A stretch of 64,000 bases of DNA from Flammeovirgaceae bacterium. GTDB lineage: Bacteria > Bacteroidota > Bacteroidia > Cytophagales > Cyclobacteriaceae. Made by a program: the position numbers and the translations under genes. The stretch covers positions 62,001 to 126,000 of the forward strand of contig JADJRT010000001.1 in assembly GCA_016712035.1 (NCBI GenBank), given 5' to 3'. Positions 8,712 to 16,744 of the stretch are shown here, piece by piece (position 1 is the first letter of the stretch; every line of letters begins with the position of its first letter). The notes under the pieces are model-generated. The model saw only the letters and a program-made list of their open reading frames with translations, did no database searches and was not told where the DNA came from.

Positions 8712-9519
8712 AGAAACAATCCAATTAAAGAGAGAAAAAAAACCGCATCGCCTAAAAGACGATAACGGGCGTTTTTTATAAAGTATGAATGAAAAAGAGC
8801 ATCCACATGAGAATTGCCATCATTAATAGGAAAATAGACGTTGCCATTATGTACGGGCTATACATAATCATCCAACCAGAAAGGCAAAGACTTATAATGC
8901 CAAGTATGATAATAAGTTTTGCACAAAGTGTTTTTCCCCATCGAATGGCTATGGAAGAATGTCCGTCCTGAAGATCGTTTTCATACTCAAACCAGGAAAA
9001 GAGTAATAGATTAACCAGTGCCACACTAAAGAACTGCCCGATTAGAAGAACATGATCTCCAGAAATCAAATCCACTTTTAATCTCCATGATGGAAGAAGC
9101 ACGCCAAAAGTATAAAGCCCTGCCACAAAAATTCTTTAAGGGCAAATACCTTTGTAAAAATAAATAGAGCCCGATTATAACGGCCAGTGACAGCCCACCT
9201 ATAATCACACGTTCATTAAGTAACGGTATGGATATCCCGACAAGGATTGTGACAATAACCAGTAAGGAAAAAAGAATATTATAATTTTTTTGATGAAACT
9301 TATGACGTTCGGAGGTTGGTGTTGCGCTCATTTTCTTAACATCCAATAATCTGTCGGCTGTATAGATTATCCAAACGGTAAGCCCCAGTGCAAGTATGCC
9401 AAACACATTAACCTTTGCAGCAAGTAGCTTTGCAAAGTAGAGTGCAGAGATAACCGCACCTACTACTACATCCAGGTTAAGCAGATTAAATACTTATATA
9501 AGCGATCCACTCCCTTCAT
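8708..9519 (-). CDS. UbiA-type prenyltransferase (three frameshifts)
   Basis: Integral-membrane prenyltransferase of the UbiA superfamily, about 270 residues once repaired. It begins MKGVDRLYKY at 9517-9519. The first aspartate-rich motif is IYTADRLLD and the second ENDLQDG. The C-terminus after repair, YFIKNARYRLLGDAVFF, matches the end of related proteins. Frame breaks lie at the homopolymers 9488-9490 (one base missing), 9127-9131 (one extra) and 8792-8796 (one missing). The repaired stop TGA overlaps the methyltransferase start. It follows directly behind the ATP-synthase operon terminator. Product unknown: menaquinone, haem or other prenyl chemistry are all possible, though the motifs do not look like canonical MenA or CtaB. 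Confidence 0.75.
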
Positions 9520-9524
9520 AAATG

Positions 9525-9548
9525 AAAAAGCTCCTGGTGGGGAGCTTT
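9525..9548 (-). terminator. Rho-independent terminator of the ATP synthase operon
   Basis: AAAGCTCC (9527-9534) pairs with GGAGCTTT (9541-9548) around a six-base loop. Read on the minus strand the stem ends in a short T-rich tract. It lies 20 bases past the atpG stop and just before the UbiA-type gene start, so it separates the two transcription units. Confidence 0.75.
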
Positions 9549-9567
9549 GAATTATTTTATTAAATCA

Positions 9568-10448
9568 TCAAGAAGCTTTTAGCGCTTCTGCTCCTGCAAC
9601 GATCTCCAATATTTCTTTTGTAATAGCCGCCTGCCGAGTGCGGTTGTAGGTCAGTTTTAAATCTTTCAAGAGATCTCCAGCATTTTCAGTTGCCTTGTCC
9701 ATAGCGGTCATGCGCGCGCCATTCTCTGCGGCATTAGAATCCAATACTGATTTAAACAATTGAATCTTTAGTGCTTTTGGAACCAGGCCCGTTACAATCT
9801 CACTTTGATCAGGCAAATAGATGTAATCTGTCTCTACAGCATTTTGTTTTTTCTCAGGTATTTGTACGGGCAAAAACTGCTCAATCCGCAGAATCTGTGT
9901 AGCAACATTCTTAAACTCGTTATAAACGATTTCAATTTTATCGTATTCGCCTCGCTTAAATGAATTCATCAGGTATTCGCCAATAACGGAAATACTGGCG
10001 TAAGATAACCCCTGAAACACATTGTAATAATCAGCAACCATTTTGTTGTTGCGCTTGCCAAAAAATTCAAACGCCTTCTTTCCTAAGGGCAAAATAGTTA
10101 CGTTACCTTTGGCTGCTTGAGGAGCATACTTCTCCGTAATTTGACGGATAACTGCTTTTAAGTACGCTGCTGTTGAAAGAACCGCAAAGTCCACGATCAG
10201 AACTTACGGCCACAATTAATATTTTCTCTTCCAGCGCGTGTAGCATTATACCAGGCCTGTTCGCCTTGCCCCGCAGCGGATAGGTTTTGAAAAAGTTGGT
10301 TAAGCTTATGTGCGAATGGACGCATCTGGGTAATACGTTCTTGCGATTTTCTCAACTTGGCAGCGGCCACCATCTTCATGGCTTTGGTGATCTGCTGCGT
10401 TGAGATTACCGAGGTAATCCGACTTTTAACTTCTTTTAAACTTGCCAT
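9568..10448 (-). CDS. atpG: F1 ATP synthase gamma subunit (two frameshifts)
   Basis: Central stalk subunit of F1 that rotates inside the alpha3-beta3 ring. The N-terminal coiled-coil helix is MASLKEVKSRITSVISTQQI followed by TKAMKMVAAAKLRKSQ. The internal conserved segment reads SSDRGLCGSFN after repair. The C-terminal helix ends with the conserved TYNRTRQAAITKEILEIVAGA. The frame breaks at 10216-10217 (one extra base before VAVSSDRG) and again near 10166-10175 (after the GSFN segment). Both lie within 55 bases, which argues for local sequence error in an essential gene. It is the last gene of the operon; the beta and epsilon genes (atpD, atpC) are not here, as is usual in Bacteroidota. Confidence 0.93.
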
Positions 10449-10459
10449 ACTTAATTAGT

Positions 10460-10531
10460 TAATTAGCCAATTTGAGGATTTGAAAGTGTAGTCTGACTGA
10501 ACTCATTTCAAATCGGCCAATTTTCAAATTT
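10460..10531. repeat. Imperfect inverted repeat between atpA and atpG
   Basis: The 88-base gap between atpA and atpG holds repeated TTTGA/TCAAA words in opposite orientation: GCCAATTTGAGGATTTGAAA on the left, and TTTCAAATCGGCCAATTTTC on the right. Other intergenic gaps in the operon are much shorter. It looks like a dispersed intergenic repeat and could also fold as RNA between the two cistrons. Confidence 0.4.
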
Positions 10532-10536
10532 CTAAA

Positions 10537-12111
10537 TCAATACTTAGACGCCATTTCAGTAGCCACCTTCTTAACTAAGGCCACATCCGCATCTTCAAAC
10601 TTACCTGCCCTGAAATTATCCATAACTTGCTTATGCTGCGCACGCATCAGGCCAATGAATTCCTTTTCGAAATCTTTTACCTTTTCAACAGGAACCCGAT
10701 CGATATATCCTTTCGTTGAAGTAAGAATCATGGCCACCTGATCTTCTACTGGCACTGGTGCATATTGTGGCTGCTTCAATACTTCTGTGTTTCTACGACC
10801 ACGTTCTATCGTCAGTTTTGTTACCGCATCCAAATCAGAACCAAATTTTGAAAATGCTTCCAACTCACGGAACTGAGCCTGATCAAGCTTTAGGGTTCCC
10901 GCCACTTTCTTCATCGATTTAATCTGAGCATTACCACCCACACGCGATACCGAAATACCTACGTTGATCGCTGGGCGAATACCTGAGTTGAACAAGTTCG
11001 TTTCCAAAAATATCTGACCATCGGTGATTGAGATTACGTTTGTCGGAATGTAAGCTGAAACGTCATTCGCCTGAGTTTCAATAATCGGAAGTGCAGTTAA
11101 CGAACCTCCACCTTTAACAATCCCTTTTAATGACGGTGGCAAGTCATTCATATTACTTGCAATGCCATCGTTGTTAATAATCTTCGCAGCTCTTTCAAGT
11201 AGACGCGAGTGCAAATAAAATACATCGCCAGGATATGCCTCGCGACCTGGAGGTCTTCTTAGAAGCAAAGACACTTCGCGATAAGCAACGGCCTGTTTCG
11301 ACAAATCATCATAAATAACTAATGCCGGCCGGCCGGTATCTCTGAAGAACTCACCAATAGCTGCTCCGGTAAACGGTGCAAAGAATTGCATAGGCGCAGG
11401 GTCTGATGCCGATGCGCAAACAATTACCGTGTATTTCGAGGCGCCTGCTTTCTCGAGCGTAGCGGCTACGTTAGCAACCGTAGAGGCCTTTTGGCCAATA
11501 GCAACGTAAATACAATATACCGGCTCGCCTTTTTCGTAAAATTCTTTTTGGTTGATGATGGCATCAATCGCAACGGCTGTCTTACCCGTTTGACGATCTC
11601 CAATGATTAACTCGCGCTGTCCACGGCCGATTGGGATCATCGCATCAATTGCCTTGATACCTGTTTGTAATGGTTCATTTACCGGCTGACGGAAAATTAC
11701 ACCTGGCGCTTTGCGCTCTAATGGCATTTCATAAAGCTGACCTTCTACAGGTCCTTTGCCATCGATTGGTTGAGCCAACGTATCAACTACGCGACCTAAT
11801 AAACCTTCGCCTACTTTAACAGAAGCAATAAGGCCGGTACGCTTAACCGTGGCGCCTTCTTTAATGCCTTGTCCATCACCCAACAATACGGCTCCAACGT
11901 TGTCCTCTTCGAGGTTTAGAACAAGTGCTTTAAGTCCATTTTCAAATTCAATAAGCTCACCCGCCTGCGCTTTGGTAAGTCCATAAACACGCGCAACCCC
12001 ATCACCAATGGTTAGCACAGTGCCTACTTCTTCTAATTGAGCATCGGTACGTGATTGAGATAGTTGCTCTCTCAATATTGCTGATACTTCTTCGGGTCTG
12101 ATTTCTGCCAT
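10537..12111 (-). CDS. atpA: F1 ATP synthase alpha subunit
   Basis: A 524-residue non-catalytic nucleotide-binding subunit of F1, of typical length and intact. The beta-barrel N-terminal domain contains GDGVARVYGL. The Walker A motif is GDRQTGKT at residues 171-178 and Walker B lies in LVIYDDLSKQA. The alpha-specific signature around INVGISVSRVGG is in the expected C-terminal third. It lies 35 bases after atpH and is separated from atpG by an 88-base repeat-bearing spacer. Confidence 0.98.
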   Translation of the reverse strand: MAEIRPEEVSAILREQLSQSRTDAQLEEVGTVLTIGDGVARVYGLTKAQAGELIEFENGLKALVLNLEEDNVGAVLLGDGQGIKEGATVKRTGLIASVKVGEGLLGRVVDTLAQPIDGKGPVEGQLYEMPLERKAPGVIFRQPVNEPLQTGIKAIDAMIPIGRGQRELIIGDRQTGKTAVAIDAIINQKEFYEKGEPVYCIYVAIGQKASTVANVAATLEKAGASKYTVIVCASASDPAPMQFFAPFTGAAIGEFFRDTGRPALVIYDDLSKQAVAYREVSLLLRRPPGREAYPGDVFYLHSRLLERAAKIINNDGIASNMNDLPPSLKGIVKGGGSLTALPIIETQANDVSAYIPTNVISITDGQIFLETNLFNSGIRPAINVGISVSRVGGNAQIKSMKKVAGTLKLDQAQFRELEAFSKFGSDLDAVTKLTIERGRRNTEVLKQPQYAPVPVEDQVAMILTSTKGYIDRVPVEKVKDFEKEFIGLMRAQHKQVMDNFRAGKFEDADVALVKKVATEMASKY

Positions 12112-12146
12112 AAACGGTTATGTTATGAGTGTGTATTTTCTTTGTC

Positions 12147-12707
12147 TTAAAATTCTTTCAAGTACGGATTGTGAGAAAACTTCAATTTCAGGTTTTTCAA
12201 CTTGCTTTTAATGGAGGCGTCAATCCGTTTATCTTCTACATTTAGCACAAAGCCGCCAATTAAATTTTTATCAACTTTCTCTTCTAACTCAATTTCGGTT
12301 CTGTGACTTAGTTGCTTAACGATAGCTTCGATTTCTGCTTTCAAAGTAGCATCCATCGGTACTGTGGTTGTAATGGTGGCCTTGCCAATACCCATATACT
12401 CGTTATAAGCCACATGAAACTCTGTCGCAATAGCAGGTAATAGGCGTTCGCGATTTTTTCGGGTTAGAATATCAATAATGTCAAAGGACAGGCTGTTTAT
12501 ATTGCCCTTAAATACTTTCTCAAGAATCGCTCTTTTCTTTTCGTGACGTATGATAGGACTGCGGAGCATGTTTACCAGATCGCGACTATTTGCAAAAACT
12601 CTTTCCAGCACTTGCATATCCTCGTGCACCTGCTCAAGCAAACCTCGCTCTACCGCTAAGCCGAGCAGCGATTTGACATACCGGGAAGCTACCCTTACAT
12701 CGGCCAT
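12147..12707 (-). CDS. atpH: F1 ATP synthase delta subunit (OSCP)
   Basis: A 186-residue peripheral-stalk subunit that links F1 alpha to the b subunits. It starts MADVRVASRYVKSLLGLA, the family's N-terminal helix, and contains the conserved segment LTRKNRERLLPAIATEF near residues 85-101. The C-terminal signature reads LIGGFVLNVEDKRIDASIKSKL. It starts three bases after the atpF stop and precedes atpA in the standard order F-H-A-G. Confidence 0.95.
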   Translation of the reverse strand: MADVRVASRYVKSLLGLAVERGLLEQVHEDMQVLERVFANSRDLVNMLRSPIIRHEKKRAILEKVFKGNINSLSFDIIDILTRKNRERLLPAIATEFHVAYNEYMGIGKATITTTVPMDATLKAEIEAIVKQLSHRTEIELEEKVDKNLIGGFVLNVEDKRIDASIKSKLKNLKLKFSHNPYLKEF

Positions 12708-12710
12708 GCG

Positions 12711-13205
12711 TTAATTCAGTTTTAAATCTTTGATAAATGTATTGGCCAACTCCTTTTGCGTCTTGTCGTCCGAAAGGTTTTTCTTAATCAGCTTCTCCGC
12801 AATCTCAATGGAGAACATGGCCACTTGCTCTTTCACATCACGAAGGGCAGCGTTCCTTTCTGTTTGGATAATAGACTTAGCGTCTTCAATCATGCGGTCT
12901 GCATTTTTCTTGGCATCCACTTGCGCCTCATCATGAATGCGGTTAGCGGCAGTGCGCGCATCGCGTAAGATTTTATCGCGCTCTTCACGGGTCTCACGCA
13001 AAAGTATTTCATTGTCTGCTTTCAAGCTGGCCATTTCCTTTTTGGCACTCTCAGCCGAATCCAACGCTTGTTGAATTGATTCTTCTCTTTCTTTCAGGGA
13101 AGCAAGAATTGGTTTCCAGGCTAACTTGCCGAGCAAGAGTACCAACAATACAAAAATAAAAAGCTGCCAAATTATGAGGCCGGAGCCGGGGGTTAGCAAG
13201 TCCAT
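12711..13205 (-). CDS. atpF: F0 ATP synthase b subunit
   Basis: Membrane-anchored peripheral stalk of the F0F1 ATPase. One transmembrane helix (LIIWQLFIFVLLVLLLGKLAW) is followed by a long charged amphipathic helix rich in E, K and A that forms the dimeric stalk. I choose the ATG at 13203-13205 (MDLLTPGSG), giving 164 residues, because it matches the family N-terminus; an in-frame ATG 30 bases upstream would add a lysine-rich leader with no counterpart. The gap to atpE contains a strong hairpin (13245-13284). Confidence 0.95.
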   Translation of the reverse strand: MDLLTPGSGLIIWQLFIFVLLVLLLGKLAWKPILASLKEREESIQQALDSAESAKKEMASLKADNEILLRETREERDKILRDARTAANRIHDEAQVDAKKNADRMIEDAKSIIQTERNAALRDVKEQVAMFSIEIAEKLIKKNLSDDKTQKELANTFIKDLKLN

Positions 13206-13244
13206 AAGTTTTTTTTTAACCTTTCTTGTGTTCACTTAATCAAA

Positions 13245-13284
13245 AAAAGAACCGCCCAAGCCCATTGCTCAGGCTGGCTCTTTT
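13245..13284 (-). terminator. Hairpin between atpE and atpF, possible attenuator or mRNA-stability element
   Basis: AAAAGAACC (13245-13253) pairs with GGCTCTTTT (13276-13284) through nine positions including one wobble, and an inner AGCC/GGCT pairing extends it. Read on the minus strand it follows the atpE stop and ends in a T run, like an intrinsic terminator. Placed inside the operon it could reduce read-through or protect the upstream mRNA. This would favour the c subunit, which is needed in many copies per complex. Confidence 0.65.
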
Positions 13285-13290
13285 TTAATC

Positions 13291-13536
13291 TTAGCTTTTG
13301 AATGAAATCAACAAGCAGATAACGAGTGCAAACAAAGCTGCCACCTCGATAAGTGCTGCAATAACAAGCATTGCATTTTGGATTTTGCCTGAAGCTTCTG
13401 GCTGACGAGCCATACCTTCCATAGCAGAACCACCAATACGGCCGATACCAATTCCAGCGCCAATTGCAGCCAGACCAGCACCAATACCTGCGCCCATGAT
13501 TGCATAGCTAATGTCTAATAAAAGTGCGAACAACAT
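13291..13536 (-). CDS. atpE: F0 ATP synthase c subunit
   Basis: An 81-residue double-helix proteolipid of the rotating c ring. The first helix is glycine/alanine rich (GAGIGAGLAAIGAGIGIG), the polar loop is ARQPEA, and the ion-carrying carboxylate is Glu64 in ALIEVAAL. The residues following the Glu are V-A rather than S-T, so the ring is probably proton- rather than sodium-coupled. Upstream is atpB; downstream a hairpin precedes atpF. Confidence 0.96.
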   Translation of the reverse strand: MLFALLLDISYAIMGAGIGAGLAAIGAGIGIGRIGGSAMEGMARQPEASGKIQNAMLVIAALIEVAALFALVICLLISFKS

Positions 13537-13601
13537 AGTTTTATTTATTTAAGTTAAACAACACCGCGCTGAAATTCAGAACGGATTTCTTCAATATCTT
13601 T

Positions 13602-14633
13602 TTAATGATCATGTCCTTCTTCTACAGCCATACCAATGTACATCGATGAAAACATCGTGAACACGTAAGCCTGAATTCCAGCTACTAATAATTCTATAAG
13701 ATTAATAAACAAGACAATGATGGAGGAGCCAAACCCTACGATTAGACTTCCGAAAATAAACGTGAGGCAAATCAAGGCAAGCAATACAATATGGCCTGCT
13801 GTAATCGCTACAAACAATCGAATCATCAATGAAAATGGCTTGGTGAACATGCCTATAATTTCAACTGGCAGAATTACAATCCGCAAAGGTAGCGGCACTC
13901 CGGGCGTCCAGAAAATATGACCCCAATATGCTTTTTTACCATTAAAGTTTGTGATCAGAAATGTAAGAACGGCTAAAGTCATCGTTACCGCGATATTCCC
14001 AGTAAGGTTACCCGCACCCGGCAGGAGCCCTAATAAGTTACCAAACAAAATGAAGAAGAATAGCGTGAGCATATAGGGCAAAAAGCGATCAACATGATGA
14101 CTGTTAATGTTTGGCTTAACAATTTCATCCCTTACAAAAAGAATGATTGGCTCGAAGAATGATTGCATACCTTTAGGCGCTTTCCCTTTGTTGGCCTTAG
14201 CGCTTTTGGCCGCTGAGCCAAAAACAAATAATAATAGCCCTGAGGTGATTAGCAGCATCAAAACATTCTTAGTGATCGAAAGATCAAATACTGCCTTACC
14301 TGACTCGACAAGGGTAATATGGTTGTGTTCTAATTTATAACCGTTGTATTCTACTTCTTTATGATGATCATAAAACTTGCTGGACATAAAAATATCCAAC
14401 CCCTTTTCTTCTGTATATACAATGATGGGAAGCGGCAGAACCAACCAGTCGGCAAAGTGCCATTGATGATCGTCCATAACGTGATGTAAAATGACCTCGC
14501 TGATATTGACAGGCTCTGACTCTTTCTGACCTGCTTCATCCGATCCGAAAACAGGCGTGAAAACACCTGTTAAAATGATTAGGAAAAGGGCTAAAAATGA
14601 TGTTCTTGAGACAAAAAACGGCTTATTCATCAC
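13602..14633 (-). CDS. atpB: F0 ATP synthase a subunit
   Basis: A 343-residue integral membrane subunit forming the proton half-channels. As in other Bacteroidota it has an N-terminal signal-like hydrophobic segment (SFLALFLIILTGVFTPVFG) and a long non-cytoplasmic extension before the conserved core. The essential arginine is in SLMIRLFVAITAGH, and the C-terminal signature is ELLVAGIQAYVFTMFSSMYIG. It heads the structural atp genes, with a consensus -7 element 30 bases upstream. Confidence 0.96.
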   Translation of the reverse strand: MMNKPFFVSRTSFLALFLIILTGVFTPVFGSDEAGQKESEPVNISEVILHHVMDDHQWHFADWLVLPLPIIVYTEEKGLDIFMSSKFYDHHKEVEYNGYKLEHNHITLVESGKAVFDLSITKNVLMLLITSGLLLFVFGSAAKSAKANKGKAPKGMQSFFEPIILFVRDEIVKPNINSHHVDRFLPYMLTLFFFILFGNLLGLLPGAGNLTGNIAVTMTLAVLTFLITNFNGKKAYWGHIFWTPGVPLPLRIVILPVEIIGMFTKPFSLMIRLFVAITAGHIVLLALICLTFIFGSLIVGFGSSIIVLFINLIELLVAGIQAYVFTMFSSMYIGMAVEEGHDH

Positions 14634-14662
14634 AACTGAAACAAAGGCTTTTAATTGGACTG

Positions 14663-14670
14663 CAAAAGTA
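14663..14670 (-). promoter_or_regulatory. Putative -7 element for atpB
   Basis: On the minus strand this is TACTTTTG, an exact TAnnTTTG match, ending 29 bases before the atpB start codon. The -33 region is a T-rich tract rather than a clear TTTG. It suggests that atpB-E-F-H-A-G has its own promoter in addition to any read-through from the bactofilin and AtpZ genes. Confidence 0.5.
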
Positions 14671-14741
14671 TCAATTATCCAATCTGAAAAAAATGTTTTG
14701 CCCTAATTTTGGGTAGCCCGACTATACTTAAATCCCAAACC

Positions 14742-15104
14742 TTAAACTCGCTGGCGCATCAAAAAGATAACCTCAAGCGCAGTAAAAAGTAGGTAGCCAG
14801 TAATAAACAAAGCCGCATGGCCGGTGACCTCCTTTGGAGCCTTCCAAGCAATAAAAAAAATAAAGGTGAGGCTTGCCAGCATCTTGATAACTATTGAAAG
14901 CAGGTAGAACTGAACAAAAACAGCAGGTTGATCTCGCTTAATCTGACCCAACTTATACACAATGAAGGTTGTTGTAAGGAATATGAAGATAATGATTTCC
15001 TTCCAAAAGAATGGTAGCGTCCACCAGGCCTGAATCGATCCTAACCACAGGGTTAGAAGAAACAATACAGCCAAGGCAGTAAGACTCGCTAGAAAGCGTA
15101 GCAA
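14742..15104 (-). CDS. Small four-helix membrane protein (AtpI-like) preceding the ATPase genes
   Basis: A 120-residue protein with four predicted membrane helices: residues about 5-25, 31-50, 62-82 and 90-112. It follows the AtpZ-like gene by two bases and precedes atpB by 108 bases. AtpI/AtpZ-type proteins act in c-ring assembly and ion supply. The position and topology fit an AtpI-like role, but sequence motifs are weak, so this is mainly inferred from context. Confidence 0.6.
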   Translation of the reverse strand: MLRFLASLTALAVLFLLTLWLGSIQAWWTLPFFWKEIIIFIFLTTTFIVYKLGQIKRDQPAVFVQFYLLSIVIKMLASLTFIFFIAWKAPKEVTGHAALFITGYLLFTALEVIFLMRQRV

Positions 15105-15106
15105 GA

Positions 15107-15304
15107 TTATTCTTTATTTAAAGTTCTGTAAAGCTGATACATGATTCCGCCAAAAAGCAAAAAGACAAATGTGATCAGGAAGACCGGGAATTTAAGGTTC
15201 AGGTAATGATCTAACTTCAGTCCAAGCCAGGCTCCCACCCCAAGGGTAGCAAGCATCTGAATGCCCAAGCCACCATACCTGAGAAAGGAATTTTGCTTTT
15301 TCAT
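15107..15304 (-). CDS. AtpZ/AtpI-family small protein
   Basis: A 65-residue protein with two hydrophobic helices. The pattern YGGLGIQMLATLGVGAWLGLKLD is typical of the AtpZ/putative F0F1-ATPase subunit family (Y-x-G-x-G-x-Q-M, then G-x-x-x-G-x-x-L-D). It lies between bactofilin and the AtpI-like gene in a gene order conserved across Bacteroidota ATPase loci. It is probably an accessory factor and not a structural subunit. Confidence 0.78.
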   Translation of the reverse strand: MKKQNSFLRYGGLGIQMLATLGVGAWLGLKLDHYLNLKFPVFLITFVFLLFGGIMYQLYRTLNKE

Positions 15305-15344
15305 GGAAACTTGGTTACCCGGTACTGGTCACCGGTAACCCATG

Positions 15345-15776
15345 TTAAGTGGAGCGGGCTTCTTCGGGACGAAGAGCATGCATACCATTCGATTCACCAA
15401 TCTTTATTTCCTTAATGACAGCACCCATTTTGCAACTTCCGTTGAAGGCAGCTCCGGGCTCAACAACTAGTTTACCCGTAATGATATCGCCATGGATTTT
15501 AGCTGTAGCTTTTAAAATCAACAACTCCGAAACCTCTAATTTGCCCTTAACCTCCCCTTCGATATCTGCATTTTGAGCAATAATGTTTCCCTCTACATGG
15601 CTTGAATGACCGAGGGCAATTTTTGATTTAGATTTTATGCTTCCTATTACTTTTCCTTCAATACGAATATTACCAAAAGTCTCAATATTTCCTTCTAATA
15701 CAGTTCCCTTCCCAATAACGTTACTGGAATTACTAATCTCGTCTGCGGCTCTTTTCTGTTCTTTTGATGTTAACAT
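15345..15776 (-). CDS. Bactofilin
   Basis: A 143-residue cytoskeletal beta-helix protein (DUF583 family). The core from about residue 19 to 125 shows the hydrophobic/glycine repeat rhythm: IGKGTVLEGNIETFGNIRIEG, then VIGSIKSKSKI, VEGNIIAQ and GDIITGKLVVEPGA. Bactofilins polymerise without nucleotide and often position M23 peptidoglycan hydrolases, and the adjacent upstream gene is such a peptidase, ending 10 bases before this start. Both lie just before the ATP-synthase genes. Confidence 0.92.
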   Translation of the reverse strand: MLTSKEQKRAADEISNSSNVIGKGTVLEGNIETFGNIRIEGKVIGSIKSKSKIALGHSSHVEGNIIAQNADIEGEVKGKLEVSELLILKATAKIHGDIITGKLVVEPGAAFNGSCKMGAVIKEIKIGESNGMHALRPEEARST

Positions 15777-15786
15777 GGCTTTCGGG

Positions 15787-16672
15787 TTAAAACGTTACAA
15801 ATTCTTCCGGATTCAGTGAGTTGCCATTGTACCACATTTCAAAATGCAAATGGGGGCCATCGGTCATCTCTCCACTGTTGCCAACTATAGAGATAATATC
15901 ACCGGCATTCACAAAACTACCAACTTTTTTTAAACAATCCGGCATTGTGCTTATATACCGATACCAGATTGTTGCGATGTTGAATGGCAATAACGTGACC
16001 TGAGTCTTGTGTCCAGGAGGCCATCACAACAGTACCATCGGCTACACACTTTACGGGTTCATTGGTTTTGGCAACTATATCTACGCCATAGTGTCCTTTT
16101 TTTATATCGTAATGATCGGATACAAAACCCGTAATAGGCGTGAAAAAAAAGATCTCCTGAAGTTCGCGATACTTGCCACTCGTTAACATAACCAACGAAA
16201 ATTCAGATTTTTCAAAATCTTTTCTGAATTGAGAATCCGCAGCCGCTAACTTCATATTACCTACGGCTTTTATGGGTTGATTCTCCGCGCTTAAAACTTC
16301 AGCCGGATCGGTAAAACCACTTGCAGTATCACCACTTAAAACACGTTGAAAATTATGTATAAATAAATCCTTGCGGCTTACTTCCACGGCAAGGGAATCA
16401 ACCTTTAATGCAAGCTCATATAATTTTTTGTTTGCTTCCATTTGGGCGTGCTTTGGATCAAACCATTTGGCAAGCAACGTTTTTGAGAGAAACAAACTAA
16501 AAGCAAAAAGGATAAGAAACAAGGATGCGGTAATTACCATGACTTTAGCATACGTAAACCCGAGGGTTGATTTCTCAGCCAGATTTTCTTCATTGCGTAT
16601 AACCAACTGGTACTTGGTGGTTAGTCTTTCCGAAATGGTCTTTTTAGGTTTCAAAATTGATAATTTTAGCAA
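15787..16672 (-). CDS. M23 family metallopeptidase, bactofilin-linked (one frameshift)
   Basis: Membrane-anchored peptidoglycan endopeptidase of the lysostaphin/LytM type. A cytoplasmic basic N-terminus precedes one transmembrane helix (VMVITASLFLILFAFSLFL), a coiled-coil-like spacer, and the M23 domain with zinc ligands in GHYGVDIV and PHLHFEMW. The frame breaks in the seven-T run at 15925-15931; with six, KHNAGLFKKVGSFVNAGD is continuous. No ATG start is available: TTG at 16670-16672 or TTG at 16652-16654 are the candidates. The second is favoured by a promoter -7 box that overlaps the first. It lies upstream of bactofilin, matching known bactofilin-peptidase partnerships. Confidence 0.87.
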
Positions 16673-16677
16673 AATTA
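16670..16677 (-). promoter_or_regulatory. Putative -7 element for the M23-bactofilin-atp unit
   Basis: TAATTTTG on the minus strand, an exact TAnnTTTG match. It overlaps the more upstream TTG start candidate of the M23 gene, so translation probably begins at the TTG 18 bases downstream, leaving a very short leader. Confidence 0.4.
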
Positions 16678-16715
16678 GATATTCTGATCGATTATAATAT
16701 TGAATATCTGTTTTT

Positions 16716-16723
16716 TACGTTTG
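16716..16723 (+). promoter_or_regulatory. Putative -7 element for porW
   Basis: TACGTTTG, an exact TAnnTTTG match 22 bases before the TTG start codon of porW. A TTG box with normal spacing is not evident. Confidence 0.4.
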
Positions 16724-16744
16724 TACCTGTAAACTGGCATAACC

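Noticed and set aside
10150..10230. Split gamma subunit as two separate polypeptides
   Set aside because: The conserved DRGLCG region is recovered only by reading through two nearby indels. Separate fragments would not assemble a rotor shaft.
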